From JBMFVE01 sp049966155 (GTDB lineage Bacteria; Bacteroidota; Ignavibacteria; Kryptoniales; JAKASW01): a stretch of DNA of 64,000 nt. Each line of letters begins with the position of its first letter. Positions within the stretch are counted from its first letter, which is position 1. Position numbers and translations under genes: made by a program. The notes below the pieces were generated by a model. That model was not told where the DNA came from, did not search any database, and saw only the letters and a program-made list of their open reading frames with translations. The DNA lies in assembly GCA_049966155.1 (NCBI GenBank), contig JBMFVE010000001.1, positions 372,001 to 436,000 of the forward strand, given 5' to 3'. Positions 43,850-52,825 of the stretch are shown here, piece after piece.

Positions 43850-45958
43850 CTACCTGACCAGATTCACTAATTCATTTAAGAGGTTATCGCTGACCGTAAT
43901 TACTCGTGAATTGGCCTGGAATCCCCGCTCAGCAATTATCATATTAGCAAATTCAGTCGCAAGATCAACATTGGACTGCTCCAGAGCACCGCTTACTATT
44001 TTTGTTGGAATTGCAGTACCGGCTTCCCCTATAATTGGGTTACCTGTGCTGGCTGATGTATTGAAAAGATTACCACCAACTTTAACAAGCCCGCCGGGAT
44101 TATCAAAAGTTGCGACCATAACTTGTGCCAGAGCTCGGGTTGTCCCATTGGAAAAGACACCGTTGACCTTCCCGTTCTCATCAATTGAAAGCCTGGTGAG
44201 TGTACCCAGTCCGTAGCCATCCTGTTGCCCTGATACAGTAGTAGAAACACCTGTCATTTGCGTAAGGCCCGAAAAATCCCCGGGCTTTCCCGCATTGAGA
44301 GTCAGGCTCATCAAGTTTGCACTGAGATTGGCCGCGTTCCCAACTTTTCTCGGATTTATTTGCAACGATGCTGAGCCATCATCGTAAGTGAAAGATCTTA
44401 ACGAACCATCATTATTAAAAACAGCTTTGCCAGACCCACCGCCTGTGATTTCGGCCGGATCGCTAACGGATGCTTTCCATCTCCATGTGTTCGGTTGAGT
44501 TACATCCCTTGTAAATGTCAATGTTACCGTGTACTGGTTTCCAAGAGAGTCATAAACTGTCGTCGATATGCTTTGCTGAACATCTGTAGCTGCCTGAATT
44601 TGAGTCCAGTTGCCAGGAGTAGCGCTGAACACCGTGTTGAAAACGGCAGCAGAATTTGACGCATCCGTGATATCGACGTTCGTGATTGCATTGGCAGTCC
44701 CTCCATCACCATTTATGACAAGTGCACCTGTTTGTGAATCAATTGTTGTGGCAGTTGAGTTGGAGATCCCAAACGCAGTGCTGACTCTGTTTGCTAGATC
44801 TCCGTACGTTGAATTTGCGGCAACAGAAAGAGTCCCTGATGTTACTGCTTTCCCTCCCACCTGACCGTTGACCACCAGAGATTGACCGGCAATGATTTGA
44901 AGGTTTTGACCTTTCGCATTACGTAAATTAGTGAGAAGATCTCCTGCAGCTGCAACATGGCTAAATTGCTGGGTTGTAGTAGATCCCGAAACAGCAAGCG
45001 TCGTGGGAGCAGTCAAACCAAATGCTGCTTGCAGCACAGGATTTGTACTTACTACTTGCAAAGTCTGCGGACTGCTGCTGTTGTTCGAAAATTTTATAGA
45101 TCCGTCAGCGTTAAAAGTAGCCAGACTACTGTTGTTATTCAATGAGCTGAAATCGTTGTTTATTTCTGCAAGCAGGTCACTCAGGGTATGAAAGTCACCT
45201 TTTCCTACTCCCGCATCATTCGTCACATAGGTATACGTCTTAGTACGACCAGCATACGTCACACTGAAAGTCGTTGAATCCGGCACCATACCGGTTATGA
45301 CGTGGTAAAGACTTCCGGATCCATCGGCAGCAAGGAGACCTTCTACGTCTGTGCTACCACTATCTATCGCATATACTGAGTTTGAACTGAGAATTGTCCC
45401 TAAAGGGGTCTTTGAAGAATCCAGATTCCCGGTCAATTGAATATAGGTAGATGCTTTTGCAGGGGACTTCTGCCCAAATGGAATAACTATATCCTGCACC
45501 GCAGACCCAACAGGTAAATTTCCCATAGAATCGGCCATTTTGCCCTGTACAATTGCTCCAGTACCCGGATCGATGAGTCTGCCCTGAGCATCAAATTGAA
45601 ATGCCCCTGCACGGGTGTAATATTGATTCCCATTTAAATTGACGACAAAGAAACCATCCCCCTGCAATGCAAGATCCGTATTTTGTCCTGTGGTCTGGAG
45701 GTTTCCCTGAGAAGTAAGCATGTCTATGGAATGAATGGTCATCCCAAGGCCGATTTGAATTGGATTTGTGCCCCCACTTAATGCCGAAGGACCGGTTGCA
45801 TCGCGAAGAACCTCGTCAAATGCTTCGCTGAATGTTACTCTGTCGGCTTTGAATCCAATTGTATTTACGTTAGCTATATTGTTTCCAATCGTGTCCATCA
45901 TTATTTGATGGTTAACCAGACCGGAAACTCCTGAGACGAGTGACCGAATGAATGGCAT
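43850..45958 (-). CDS. flgE: Flagellar hook protein FlgE, enlarged
   Basis: A 702-residue axial protein, well above the 400-residue enteric FlgE. The N-terminus has SGVSGLVNHQIMMDTIGNNI and NVNTIGFKADRVTFSEAF; the middle QNTDLALQGDGFFVVNLNG; the C-terminus SNVDLATEFANMIIAERGFQ. The extra length lies around 190-450 and includes a repeat-like segment resembling a flagellin IN motif (about 370-440), likely a surface-exposed outer domain. The ATG is preceded by AGGAGG in a structured leader. Confidence 0.95.
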   Translation of the reverse strand: MPFIRSLVSGVSGLVNHQIMMDTIGNNIANVNTIGFKADRVTFSEAFDEVLRDATGPSALSGGTNPIQIGLGMTIHSIDMLTSQGNLQTTGQNTDLALQGDGFFVVNLNGNQYYTRAGAFQFDAQGRLIDPGTGAIVQGKMADSMGNLPVGSAVQDIVIPFGQKSPAKASTYIQLTGNLDSSKTPLGTILSSNSVYAIDSGSTDVEGLLAADGSGSLYHVITGMVPDSTTFSVTYAGRTKTYTYVTNDAGVGKGDFHTLSDLLAEINNDFSSLNNNSSLATFNADGSIKFSNNSSSPQTLQVVSTNPVLQAAFGLTAPTTLAVSGSTTTQQFSHVAAAGDLLTNLRNAKGQNLQIIAGQSLVVNGQVGGKAVTSGTLSVAANSTYGDLANRVSTAFGISNSTATTIDSQTGALVINGDGGTANAITNVDITDASNSAAVFNTVFSATPGNWTQIQAATDVQQSISTTVYDSLGNQYTVTLTFTRDVTQPNTWRWKASVSDPAEITGGGSGKAVFNNDGSLRSFTYDDGSASLQINPRKVGNAANLSANLMSLTLNAGKPGDFSGLTQMTGVSTTVSGQQDGYGLGTLTRLSIDENGKVNGVFSNGTTRALAQVMVATFDNPGGLVKVGGNLFNTSASTGNPIIGEAGTAIPTKIVSGALEQSNVDLATEFANMIIAERGFQANSRVITVSDNLLNELVNLVR

Positions 45959-46065
45959 ATTATCCCTCCTTGTTTTTTACAGGTGCGTCAGTCAGTCGGC
46001 ACCTGAGAGGGGCTTCCCCGCTCCTTGCAGTTCTCATTGCAAAGAACGGAGGCCAGCCCTTTTTG
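45959..46065 (-). promoter_or_regulatory. Structured flgE leader with two CAAGGAG motifs (possible CsrA target)
   Basis: The 107 bases before flgE contain, in plus-strand order, CAGGTGC/GCACCTG (45981-45987 with 46000-46006), GGGG/CCCC around CTT (46010-46020) and TTGCA/TGCAA (46026-46043). On the minus strand CAAGGAG occurs twice, at about 46022-46028 and 45967-45973; the second is the ribosome site. CsrA prefers ACARGGA motifs, one often over the Shine-Dalgarno sequence. No promoter is obvious. Confidence 0.35.
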
Positions 46066-46455
46066 TTATTGGTTGTTTATTAAAACCGCACTGTCTATGT
46101 TGGTGAAGACGTTCTCATTCATATTTTCACCATCAATAGCAGTGACGACTGTTTTATTTTTTACATTTACAATAAAAGCGATGTTGTTCATTACAACTAA
46201 CGAATCTTTCGAGCCTTTTTGTTCGGCGCGATTCACAGCGTCCTGAAGCAAACTCATTTGCGTATCTGATAATCTTATGTTCCTTGATTCAAGCCTCGTC
46301 TTAGCATGATGGGAAAATTTTATCCCATCAAGTTCTTTCTTTAGAATTTCCTCAAAAATTCCATTTTGAGGAATAGTTGACAGGTTGTTATTGTGCTGCC
46401 CGTCAACTCCTCCAACAGGTATAAATGGAACTTTTATACCGTTGATTTCTTCCAT
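46066..46455 (-). CDS. Conserved flagellar operon protein (TIGR02530 type)
   Basis: A 129-residue protein. IKFSHHAKTRLESRNIRLSD, AVNRAEQKGSKDSLVVMNN and VNVKNKTVVTAIDGENM match the small flagellar-operon family usually found between flgD and flgE. Its exact role is not established; hook assembly is the usual guess from position. It starts two bases after the flgD stop. Confidence 0.88.
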   Translation of the reverse strand: MEEINGIKVPFIPVGGVDGQHNNNLSTIPQNGIFEEILKKELDGIKFSHHAKTRLESRNIRLSDTQMSLLQDAVNRAEQKGSKDSLVVMNNIAFIVNVKNKTVVTAIDGENMNENVFTNIDSAVLINNQ

Positions 46456-46457
46456 TA

Positions 46458-47135
46458 TTAACTCCCTGAAACTTCTTCAACATCTGAAAAACTTATTTCA
46501 TTACCATCCACAATCAGGAAAGCTCCGTTTGAACTAAACTTCACACCTTCTACAGTCCCTGTAAAATACTGATTAGCCTGCACAGGCTTTCCACTGGGAT
46601 CTGCAGCTGAAACAGTAAAGGTGTACTTCCCCGCCTGCAGATTTCTCCCATCATCACCTTTACCGTCCCATCCCACTCTACTATCTCCCGCAGCCTGAGA
46701 ACCGGCATTTATAGTCCTGACCAGGTTCCCATTTGAGTCGTAAATTTTTATTGTAACATTTGACGCTGCGCTTGAGAGGTTGAATCCAATAGACAGCGGG
46801 TTTTTACCATCGAAATTTAAGTTTGATGTGTTTGCCTTTACCTTTTTTCCAATTAACGTAGCCGCCATTGTATTGTTAATCGATTGTGTCAAGATATAAT
46901 TAGCATTCATCGAGCTTTGAACGTTCTGATTTAGGGCAGCAAGTTCTTGAACTGAACTGAACTGCGCTAACTGTGACGCAAGCTGAGTACTATCTAACGG
47001 ATTCATCGGGTCCTGGTTCTGAAGCTGAGTAATTAGCAATTTGAGAAAGTCATGCTCACCGAGAACAGGTGTGTTCTGAAGTTGTGTCGCTGACGAGGCC
47101 GAAGCACTTGTGGTAGATACCTGGTTAAGCTGCAT
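46458..47135 (-). CDS. flgD: Hook cap protein FlgD
   Basis: A 225-residue export substrate. HDFLKLLITQLQNQDPMNPL, DSTQLASQLAQFSSVQEL are the N-terminal FlgD signature; the middle has an FN3/Tudor-like fold with VTIKIYDSNGNLVRTI and GWDGKGDDGRNLQAGKYTF. FlgD scaffolds hook assembly. It follows fliK by ten bases. Confidence 0.95.
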   Translation of the reverse strand: MQLNQVSTTSASASSATQLQNTPVLGEHDFLKLLITQLQNQDPMNPLDSTQLASQLAQFSSVQELAALNQNVQSSMNANYILTQSINNTMAATLIGKKVKANTSNLNFDGKNPLSIGFNLSSAASNVTIKIYDSNGNLVRTINAGSQAAGDSRVGWDGKGDDGRNLQAGKYTFTVSAADPSGKPVQANQYFTGTVEGVKFSSNGAFLIVDGNEISFSDVEEVSGS

Positions 47136-47145
47136 GTGATGCCTC

Positions 47146-48702
47146 CTATATTTTCATTTCCATAGTGTTATAACCAAAATTCCTCACTGATTCTTCAATG
47201 TCAGTGGACATTTTGTAATCGTAATGCTGCCGACTCTTCCACCGGGCAAAATTTTGATGATTCCGGCCGGTAATTGAATTTCCAAGGAGATTCACGCTCA
47301 TATTTTGCATGGGAATTCCACTTCCTGTAAGGATTTCTCTCATTTGTGGCAATGCTGACTCGATATATGCCCTTGCATCCTGTGTACGCACATTAAATTC
47401 AGCACTAACTTTGCCATCTTGACTTGCCACCTTTAAGACCACGCTTCCAAGAGACTCCGGTTCCAGCTTCATGCTGACCTCCGATTTCCCATCCTGAATC
47501 ATTAATTTTGCTTCTCTTAAAATATTCTGCGCAATTTCGTAAAGCCTATCTCTAAATACACTTACGTTTACCCCACTTTCTCTACCCATGAGCGAATCTG
47601 CTTTCAAAAAACCTTCGTCTGGACGGGAGGTAATCATTAAAAGATTTGGATTAATCTGTTCCTTTGAACCTCTATTGTTCTGACCTCTTACAGTTCCCCC
47701 TCCCTGTATGTCCAACCCTGCAGGAGGTTTGTATATATACCTGGCGCTCTCTCCAGAGGACTGCGCCGATACATCAGGGTTCTTGAATGAGGAATCTGGC
47801 AGCTGTGGGCTGGCGTCTTTATTTTCTTTATTACCGGTAGAGCCCTCCTTATCTTTCATTAACATGGACAGAATGTTTGTAACAACTTCACCCGGTTTTA
47901 TATAAAATTCCCTGGTAGAATCCAAATTTTTAGACCGTGCAGGGTCACCTTGCAAATTACTTATTTGGACGGGTGGTGTTCCCTGCGTTGCGGGATTTTC
48001 CGTCTGAATCTTTCCAGCTTTCTCCAGCACCTGCAGGTCAACCAGCACACTGCGTGATCTTAAGTCCAGCAACGAAAATCTAATTGCACGATTCCCTGTA
48101 TCAACCCAGGTTCCAGGATTTTTCGCAACAACAGTGCGATCGCTTCCAGACGGTGACCTACTTATTTGGGGATCAACCTCTGGAGAAATACTTTCTAAAA
48201 AGTTTGTGTCAGAAATGGTTATCACCCCTGCGGATGTTATAACCTGATCCGCTTTCTGAGGCTCAAAAACTACCGATTTATCGTTCTTCTCTATCAGAAA
48301 GTTCTGAGTTACTTTATCGAGCCCATCTTTTGTCAATACAGGATTTTCATTCCCGGTGTCCTGGCTGGATGCCACTGATGAAAAACCAGCATATTCTGCA
48401 CCGGAGAAATAACCGGCTATTTGGCCTAAACCAGCATGCAGTAAAATTTTTGCTAAAGCACCTTTCAACTCGTTTTCTTTTGATTCACTATTTGCAAATT
48501 CTTTTTGTACTTTTATGTCTCCAGCCCGTGGTTGGCATGGGGGAATTGTCGAACTGGAATTATAATTTGAAGCTTGCTGACCAAAAATTACTGCAAACAG
48601 CTGCATTAGAGCATCAGCAGAAATGTTCTTTGACAAGCTCACAATTTTCAACAGGTTCTTCTGAGGTGGATATTGGCCTACTGATGTAAGAGGAAGATTC
48701 AT
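47146..48702 (-). CDS. fliK: Hook-length control protein FliK
   Basis: A 518-residue protein with a long low-complexity, Ser/Asn/Pro-rich N-terminal ruler (1-380) and a C-terminal Flg_hook domain (about 390-480): GKSEVSMKLEPESLGSVVLK, SAEFNVRTQDARAYIESALP and LREILTGSG-like MREILTGSGI. It measures hook length and triggers FlhB switching. The N-terminal part is poorly conserved, as is normal. The start lies one base after the motE-like stop. Confidence 0.9.
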   Translation of the reverse strand: MNLPLTSVGQYPPQKNLLKIVSLSKNISADALMQLFAVIFGQQASNYNSSSTIPPCQPRAGDIKVQKEFANSESKENELKGALAKILLHAGLGQIAGYFSGAEYAGFSSVASSQDTGNENPVLTKDGLDKVTQNFLIEKNDKSVVFEPQKADQVITSAGVITISDTNFLESISPEVDPQISRSPSGSDRTVVAKNPGTWVDTGNRAIRFSLLDLRSRSVLVDLQVLEKAGKIQTENPATQGTPPVQISNLQGDPARSKNLDSTREFYIKPGEVVTNILSMLMKDKEGSTGNKENKDASPQLPDSSFKNPDVSAQSSGESARYIYKPPAGLDIQGGGTVRGQNNRGSKEQINPNLLMITSRPDEGFLKADSLMGRESGVNVSVFRDRLYEIAQNILREAKLMIQDGKSEVSMKLEPESLGSVVLKVASQDGKVSAEFNVRTQDARAYIESALPQMREILTGSGIPMQNMSVNLLGNSITGRNHQNFARWKSRQHYDYKMSTDIEESVRNFGYNTMEMKI

Positions 48703-48703
48703 T

Positions 48704-49288
48704 TCATCTGTGCGTTTTGCTTAAGTCTGTCATTAGCTTCGCTGCACGAGCAGGATCAATTGAAGATAGAATCCTGGCTACCTGTTTCTTTTGAACATTT
48801 GATAATATGAAAATTACATCGCGATCATTCATTTGTGTGAGAATTTTGGCAGCAGAAGATGGATCCATGTCGTTATAAGCAGCCGCCAGCTCTTTACGTC
48901 GCTGATTGTTAAAGTCATTTGCTTGATTTTGGAGTTGCGCAATCACGTTATTAGCATCGGAATTTTTTTTCTGAAGTTGAACCAGTTGGTCGACCAGGTT
49001 TTTCAATGAATCCCTGTAAATCGTCAATGAATCATTTTTCACTGCAAGGATGTGTTTCAATGTACTGATTGTTTCACTCGTATCCTGTGAGGCGCTTTCA
49101 TTTAGCCCAACAATTGGAACCGAATTTGGCTGGATAACGGGCGGTGATTGTTCATTTTTAGAGGGTGAATTTACCTGGGAAGTAATCCCAAACATCCATG
49201 GATACTTTTGCGACATAAAGTACATACCACCTGCTATAACTGTAAAACTCACGCTGAATCCAAGAGCATACACAATAAAAGTTTTCAT
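48704..49288 (-). CDS. MotE/YlxF-like protein (MgtE N-terminal domain), flagellar
   Basis: A 194-residue protein with one N-terminal membrane helix (about 7-26), a coiled coil (70-130) and an MgtE-N-like C-terminal domain: YNDMDPSSAAKILTQMNDRD, ILSNVQKKQVARILSSIDPA and RAAKLMTDLSK. Proteins of this layout lie between fliJ and fliK in many operons; MotE in rhizobia is a periplasmic chaperone for MotC, and YlxF is its Firmicute relative. The role here is inferred from place and domain. Confidence 0.8.
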   Translation of the reverse strand: MKTFIVYALGFSVSFTVIAGGMYFMSQKYPWMFGITSQVNSPSKNEQSPPVIQPNSVPIVGLNESASQDTSETISTLKHILAVKNDSLTIYRDSLKNLVDQLVQLQKKNSDANNVIAQLQNQANDFNNQRRKELAAAYNDMDPSSAAKILTQMNDRDVIFILSNVQKKQVARILSSIDPARAAKLMTDLSKTHR

Positions 49289-49310
49289 AACTCCTTACCA
49301 GATTTGTCCC

Positions 49311-49739
49311 TCATCCACTTAACCTCTGTGCAATGGCATCAAGTAAGACTTGCTCCTTTTTTTCCATCTCCCTCTTAAATTCTTCGAGTCGTTTTTCCTT
49401 TAAGAGCTCAATTGCTTCCTTATTCTTTTTTACATCCAGTACTTCGTCAATTTTTTTGCTCTCAGACCTGGCTAAGTTTTCCAGGCGAGCATTTTGAAAC
49501 TGTATCTCGTCTGTAATCTTGCGCACGTAATTTTCATGTACAATTGCTTCTGCAACTGTGATCTTTCCGTCCAGATGGCGTGAGGAAGTAGCCTTTTGCT
49601 TTTCATCCTCCAGAGTATCCAGTCGCTGACGCTCTTGAAGGATCTTCCTTTTTATCTGTGCCAGTTCACGTTCAATTCTCTTTTCCTGTATTTCTTTTAC
49701 CTTGATTACAGTCTGCAGTCTAAATATAAATTTTGCCAT
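49311..49739 (-). CDS. fliJ: Flagellar export chaperone FliJ
   Basis: A 142-residue, almost wholly coiled-coil protein. KFIFRLQTVIKVKEIQEKRI and repeated basic heptads to MEKKEQVLLDAIAQRL fit FliJ, which sits in the FliI hexamer like the gamma stalk of an F-type ATPase. It starts three bases after fliI. Confidence 0.9.
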   Translation of the reverse strand: MAKFIFRLQTVIKVKEIQEKRIERELAQIKRKILQERQRLDTLEDEKQKATSSRHLDGKITVAEAIVHENYVRKITDEIQFQNARLENLARSESKKIDEVLDVKKNKEAIELLKEKRLEEFKREMEKKEQVLLDAIAQRLSG

Positions 49740-49742
49740 TTA

Positions 49743-51074
49743 TCATGCCTGAGCTTGTTTGTAAAGTTCAAAAAGCTTTTTTAGACCATCCTCAAGAGTG
49801 GATATTTCATTCATCCCCTGTTTTAAAAAGCCCCGTATGGAATCTATCATTGCAATTGCCCTGTCTATTTTTTGACTGCTTCCTCTTACATATGCACCAA
49901 TGTTTATTAGGTCTTCCGCTTCACGATAAGTCGAAAGAAGATCCAGAATTGCAGAAGCCGCATTTCTGTGTTCTGGGGTGGTGACATCTGGCATAACTCT
50001 CGAAACGCTTTCAAGCACATCAACAGCGGGGTAGTGTCCTGAAGAAGCGAGCTTTCTGGAAAGAACAATGTGTCCGTCAAGAATCGAACGGGCAGCATCT
50101 GCTATTGGCTCATTCATATCATCGCCCTCCACAAGGACAGTATATAGACCCGTAATACTTCCTTTCCGAGAGTTTCCTGCTCGCTCAAGAAGACGTGGCA
50201 GTAGCGCAAAGACGCTTGGGGTATACCCTTTTGTCGTGGGTGGTTCCCCTATTGCGAGACCGACCTCACGCTGAGCCATTGCAACACGAGTAACAGAATC
50301 CATCATCAATAGAACATCCAGGCCCTTATCCCTGAAATATTCAGCAATCGTAGTCGCAATTAGAGATGCTTTTACACGTATTAGTGAAGCTTGATCACTC
50401 GTTGCAACAACCAAAACACTCTTTCGCAGGCCATCTTTTCCCAACTCTTTTTCAATAAAATCTCTAACCTCTCTACCTCTCTCTCCAACAAGTGCAATCA
50501 CATTTACATCTGCACTTGAGTTGCGGGCTATCATTCCAAGAGTCACACTTTTCCCAACTCCACTTCCTGCAAATATTCCAATCCTTTGTCCTTTTCCGAC
50601 TGTCAACAAAGTATCAATTGACCGTATGCCACTTTCAATGGGCTCAGCTATTCTTTTCCTCTCAAGTGGATTTGGAGGCGAACTATATATTGATCGTAAT
50701 TCCTCCACGTCAACCGGGCCCAATCCATCCATTGGCCTGCCAAGACCGTCAAGAACTCTGCCAAGCAAGCTCATTCCAACTTGAACAGAGAATGTTCGGC
50801 CACTCGCCACAATTTCGCTCCCCGGTCCGATATTGGATGCACTCCCCAGAACCATTGAAAGGACACGGTTGTTACGAAATCCAACAACCTCGGACAAACA
50901 GACTTCCTCTCCATCTCTGGACTTTATACTGCAAACTTCACCAAGTGAGGATGTAGGTCCAATTGACTCGATAACCAGACCAATTACCTCAGACACTCGC
51001 CCATTGACCTTGATAAGATCAAGATGGTTGAGCTGGTCAATATATCTTTCAACCCTCTCCACGGTCAAACTCAT
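49743..51074 (-). CDS. fliI: Flagellar export ATPase FliI
   Basis: A 443-residue F1-beta-like ATPase. Walker A is GIFAGSGVGKSVTLGM (about 166-181), with Val where Thr is often found after GKS; ALVGERGREVRDFIE, LLMMDSVTRVAMAQREVGLA (Walker B) and GEPPTTKGYTPSVFALLP follow. It energises unfolding and docking of export substrates with FliH and FliJ. The ATG overlaps the fliH stop by ATGA. Confidence 0.97.
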   Translation of the reverse strand: MSLTVERVERYIDQLNHLDLIKVNGRVSEVIGLVIESIGPTSSLGEVCSIKSRDGEEVCLSEVVGFRNNRVLSMVLGSASNIGPGSEIVASGRTFSVQVGMSLLGRVLDGLGRPMDGLGPVDVEELRSIYSSPPNPLERKRIAEPIESGIRSIDTLLTVGKGQRIGIFAGSGVGKSVTLGMIARNSSADVNVIALVGERGREVRDFIEKELGKDGLRKSVLVVATSDQASLIRVKASLIATTIAEYFRDKGLDVLLMMDSVTRVAMAQREVGLAIGEPPTTKGYTPSVFALLPRLLERAGNSRKGSITGLYTVLVEGDDMNEPIADAARSILDGHIVLSRKLASSGHYPAVDVLESVSRVMPDVTTPEHRNAASAILDLLSTYREAEDLINIGAYVRGSSQKIDRAIAMIDSIRGFLKQGMNEISTLEDGLKKLFELYKQAQA

Positions 51075-51769
51075 TTTCTTAACACGCTCAATAACGCTTC
51101 TTCTATTATTTCAAATTGAGTGGACAGGCGAGCATCTATATTCCCAAGGTCGCTTTCTATTATGCAACCACCTCGCTCGACTTTATTATCAGATTCAATA
51201 ACAATCTCGCGAACAGAGTCCGCATGTGACAGTAAATCACTTCGGTGTCTCCTTACATATTCTTCATCGGAAGGGTTGACATGAATCTTTATCTTTTCTA
51301 CACCTATTACTTTACGAATGGCTTCTTTTGTCCTTGCCAGAACAGCTCCTTCATCAATCTCCAGTTCCCTGACAACAATCCTGCGTGCAATTGAAATTGC
51401 AAGTTTAACTATCGCTACATCAAATTCGTTATAAAACTTTTCAACTTCTGCCGAGAACTGGCGGACAACAGAGCTTAATTGCTCCGAGGCTTTATCAAGC
51501 TCAATTTGAAACGATTGATCCAGTTCATTAATTGCCTGATTTTTCCCGTCTAAAAATCCTGCCCTGTATCCCTCCTCATAACTGTGGGTCAGCCTTTGTT
51601 CCAATGATTCGCATTGATCAACTGTTGTTTCTTTTTCTTTATTTATCTCATCTTTTTGTAAAATGACTGCTCCAACTTCCCTTTTCATCTCCCCAAATGC
51701 GACTTTCCCACTGATTATTCTGACGTTCTTGGGAATTGAGTTCGATTTTAATACGGTATTTGTAACCAT
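51071..51769 (-). CDS. fliH: Flagellar export ATPase regulator FliH
   Basis: A protein of about 232 residues. YEEGYRAGFLDGKNQAINEL begins the coiled-coil stalk; the C-terminal V-ATPase-E-like domain has IAISIARRIVVREL-like LAISIARRIVVRELEID and HVNPSDEEYVRRH, ending VERGGCIIESDLGNIDARL. FliH dimers bind FliI and FliN. ATG at 51769 is chosen; TTG one codon earlier is open and neither has a Shine-Dalgarno sequence. Confidence 0.92.
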   Translation of the reverse strand: MVTNTVLKSNSIPKNVRIISGKVAFGEMKREVGAVILQKDEINKEKETTVDQCESLEQRLTHSYEEGYRAGFLDGKNQAINELDQSFQIELDKASEQLSSVVRQFSAEVEKFYNEFDVAIVKLAISIARRIVVRELEIDEGAVLARTKEAIRKVIGVEKIKIHVNPSDEEYVRRHRSDLLSHADSVREIVIESDNKVERGGCIIESDLGNIDARLSTQFEIIEEALLSVLRK

Positions 51770-51790
51770 CAAGCATTCAAGCTTTCACAA

Positions 51791-52825
51791 TTAAACAAAT
51801 ACATCTTCTGCACGGCCCCTCCCACCTACTACAATTTCCTGATTTTCTTCCAGCTGCCGGATCACTTCTATTATCCTCGCCTGAGCTGCCTCGACATCCC
51901 TCAACCGCACAGGCCCCATGAACTGCAGTTCTTCCTTGATCATCTCTGAAGCCCTTTCAGACATATTTGAGAAAATTTTCTGTTTTAGCTTTTCATCGGC
52001 TATCTTCAGAGCATATGTCAAGTCCTTCTTGTCCACTTCACGTAAGATTCTCTGTACACTACGATCGTCAATGTAGAGAATATCCTCAAACATAAACATT
52101 AGCCGCTTCACTTCGGCAGCAGTTTGAGGATCCCGTTCCTCAATTGCTGACATTAATGCTTTGGCCTGAACAACGCCAACTTTATTCAAAATACCTGCTA
52201 CAACTCGTGCTCCTTCGGTGACTGTCCCCCCCTCATTAATCACTTCATCAGCAACGCTGTCTACCACGTGTTCTATATCTGCTATCAAATTCGGAGATAC
52301 CCTGCCAAGGGTGGCAATTCTAAAAACCACATCAGCACGAGTATCTTCCGACATGTATTCAATTACTTCTGAAGCTTGTTCGGCAGGTAAATGACTTAAA
52401 ATCAGAGCAATTGTCTGAGGATGTTCCTTCTGAAGAAAATTAGCTAACTGTTTGGGATCAGCTTTCTTAAAAATCGAAAAACCTTTGATTGTTGTAAGTT
52501 CTTTAACCTTCTCAATGATTTCACCAGCTTTAATGGCTCCCAATGCTTTTTCAAGTACATTGTGTGCGTACTCGATTCCACCTTTGACTATATATTCCTG
52601 AGCAACTGTAAGTTGCTGGAACTCTTCCATCACCTTTGCAATTACACTTGAGTGAACACCCTGCATATTAGTAATCTCTACAGTGAGCTTTTCAATTTCA
52701 CTTTGATCAAGTTGTTTAAAAATATGGGCTGCACTCTCAACATCGAGAGCTATCATTAGCACTGCCGCCTTCTGGCGCCCATTTAACTGATCATAAGTTA
52801 TTGCACGGGCCACTTCCCTTGCCAT
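51791..52825 (-). CDS. fliG: Flagellar motor switch protein FliG
   Basis: A 344-residue C-ring protein. N-terminal domain: LNGRQKAAVLMIALDVESAA; middle: FLQKEHPQTIALILSHLPAE (EHPQ motif); C-terminal torque domain: MFMFEDILYIDDRSVQRILR, followed by KIFSNMSERASEMIKEEL and GPVRLRDVEAAQ. It links FliF, FliM and the stator. The ATG at 52825 shares a base with the fliF stop (TAATG) and has GGAG seven bases before it; eight extra upstream codons lie inside fliF and are not used. Confidence 0.96.
   Translation of the reverse strand: MAREVARAITYDQLNGRQKAAVLMIALDVESAAHIFKQLDQSEIEKLTVEITNMQGVHSSVIAKVMEEFQQLTVAQEYIVKGGIEYAHNVLEKALGAIKAGEIIEKVKELTTIKGFSIFKKADPKQLANFLQKEHPQTIALILSHLPAEQASEVIEYMSEDTRADVVFRIATLGRVSPNLIADIEHVVDSVADEVINEGGTVTEGARVVAGILNKVGVVQAKALMSAIEERDPQTAAEVKRLMFMFEDILYIDDRSVQRILREVDKKDLTYALKIADEKLKQKIFSNMSERASEMIKEELQFMGPVRLRDVEAAQARIIEVIRQLEENQEIVVGGRGRAEDVFV

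Noticed and set aside
45961..46050. flgE leader as a preQ1-type riboswitch (stem followed by an A-rich tract before the ribosome site)
   Set aside because: The A-rich tail after the stem cannot form the required pseudoknot with the loop, and the conserved loop residues are absent.
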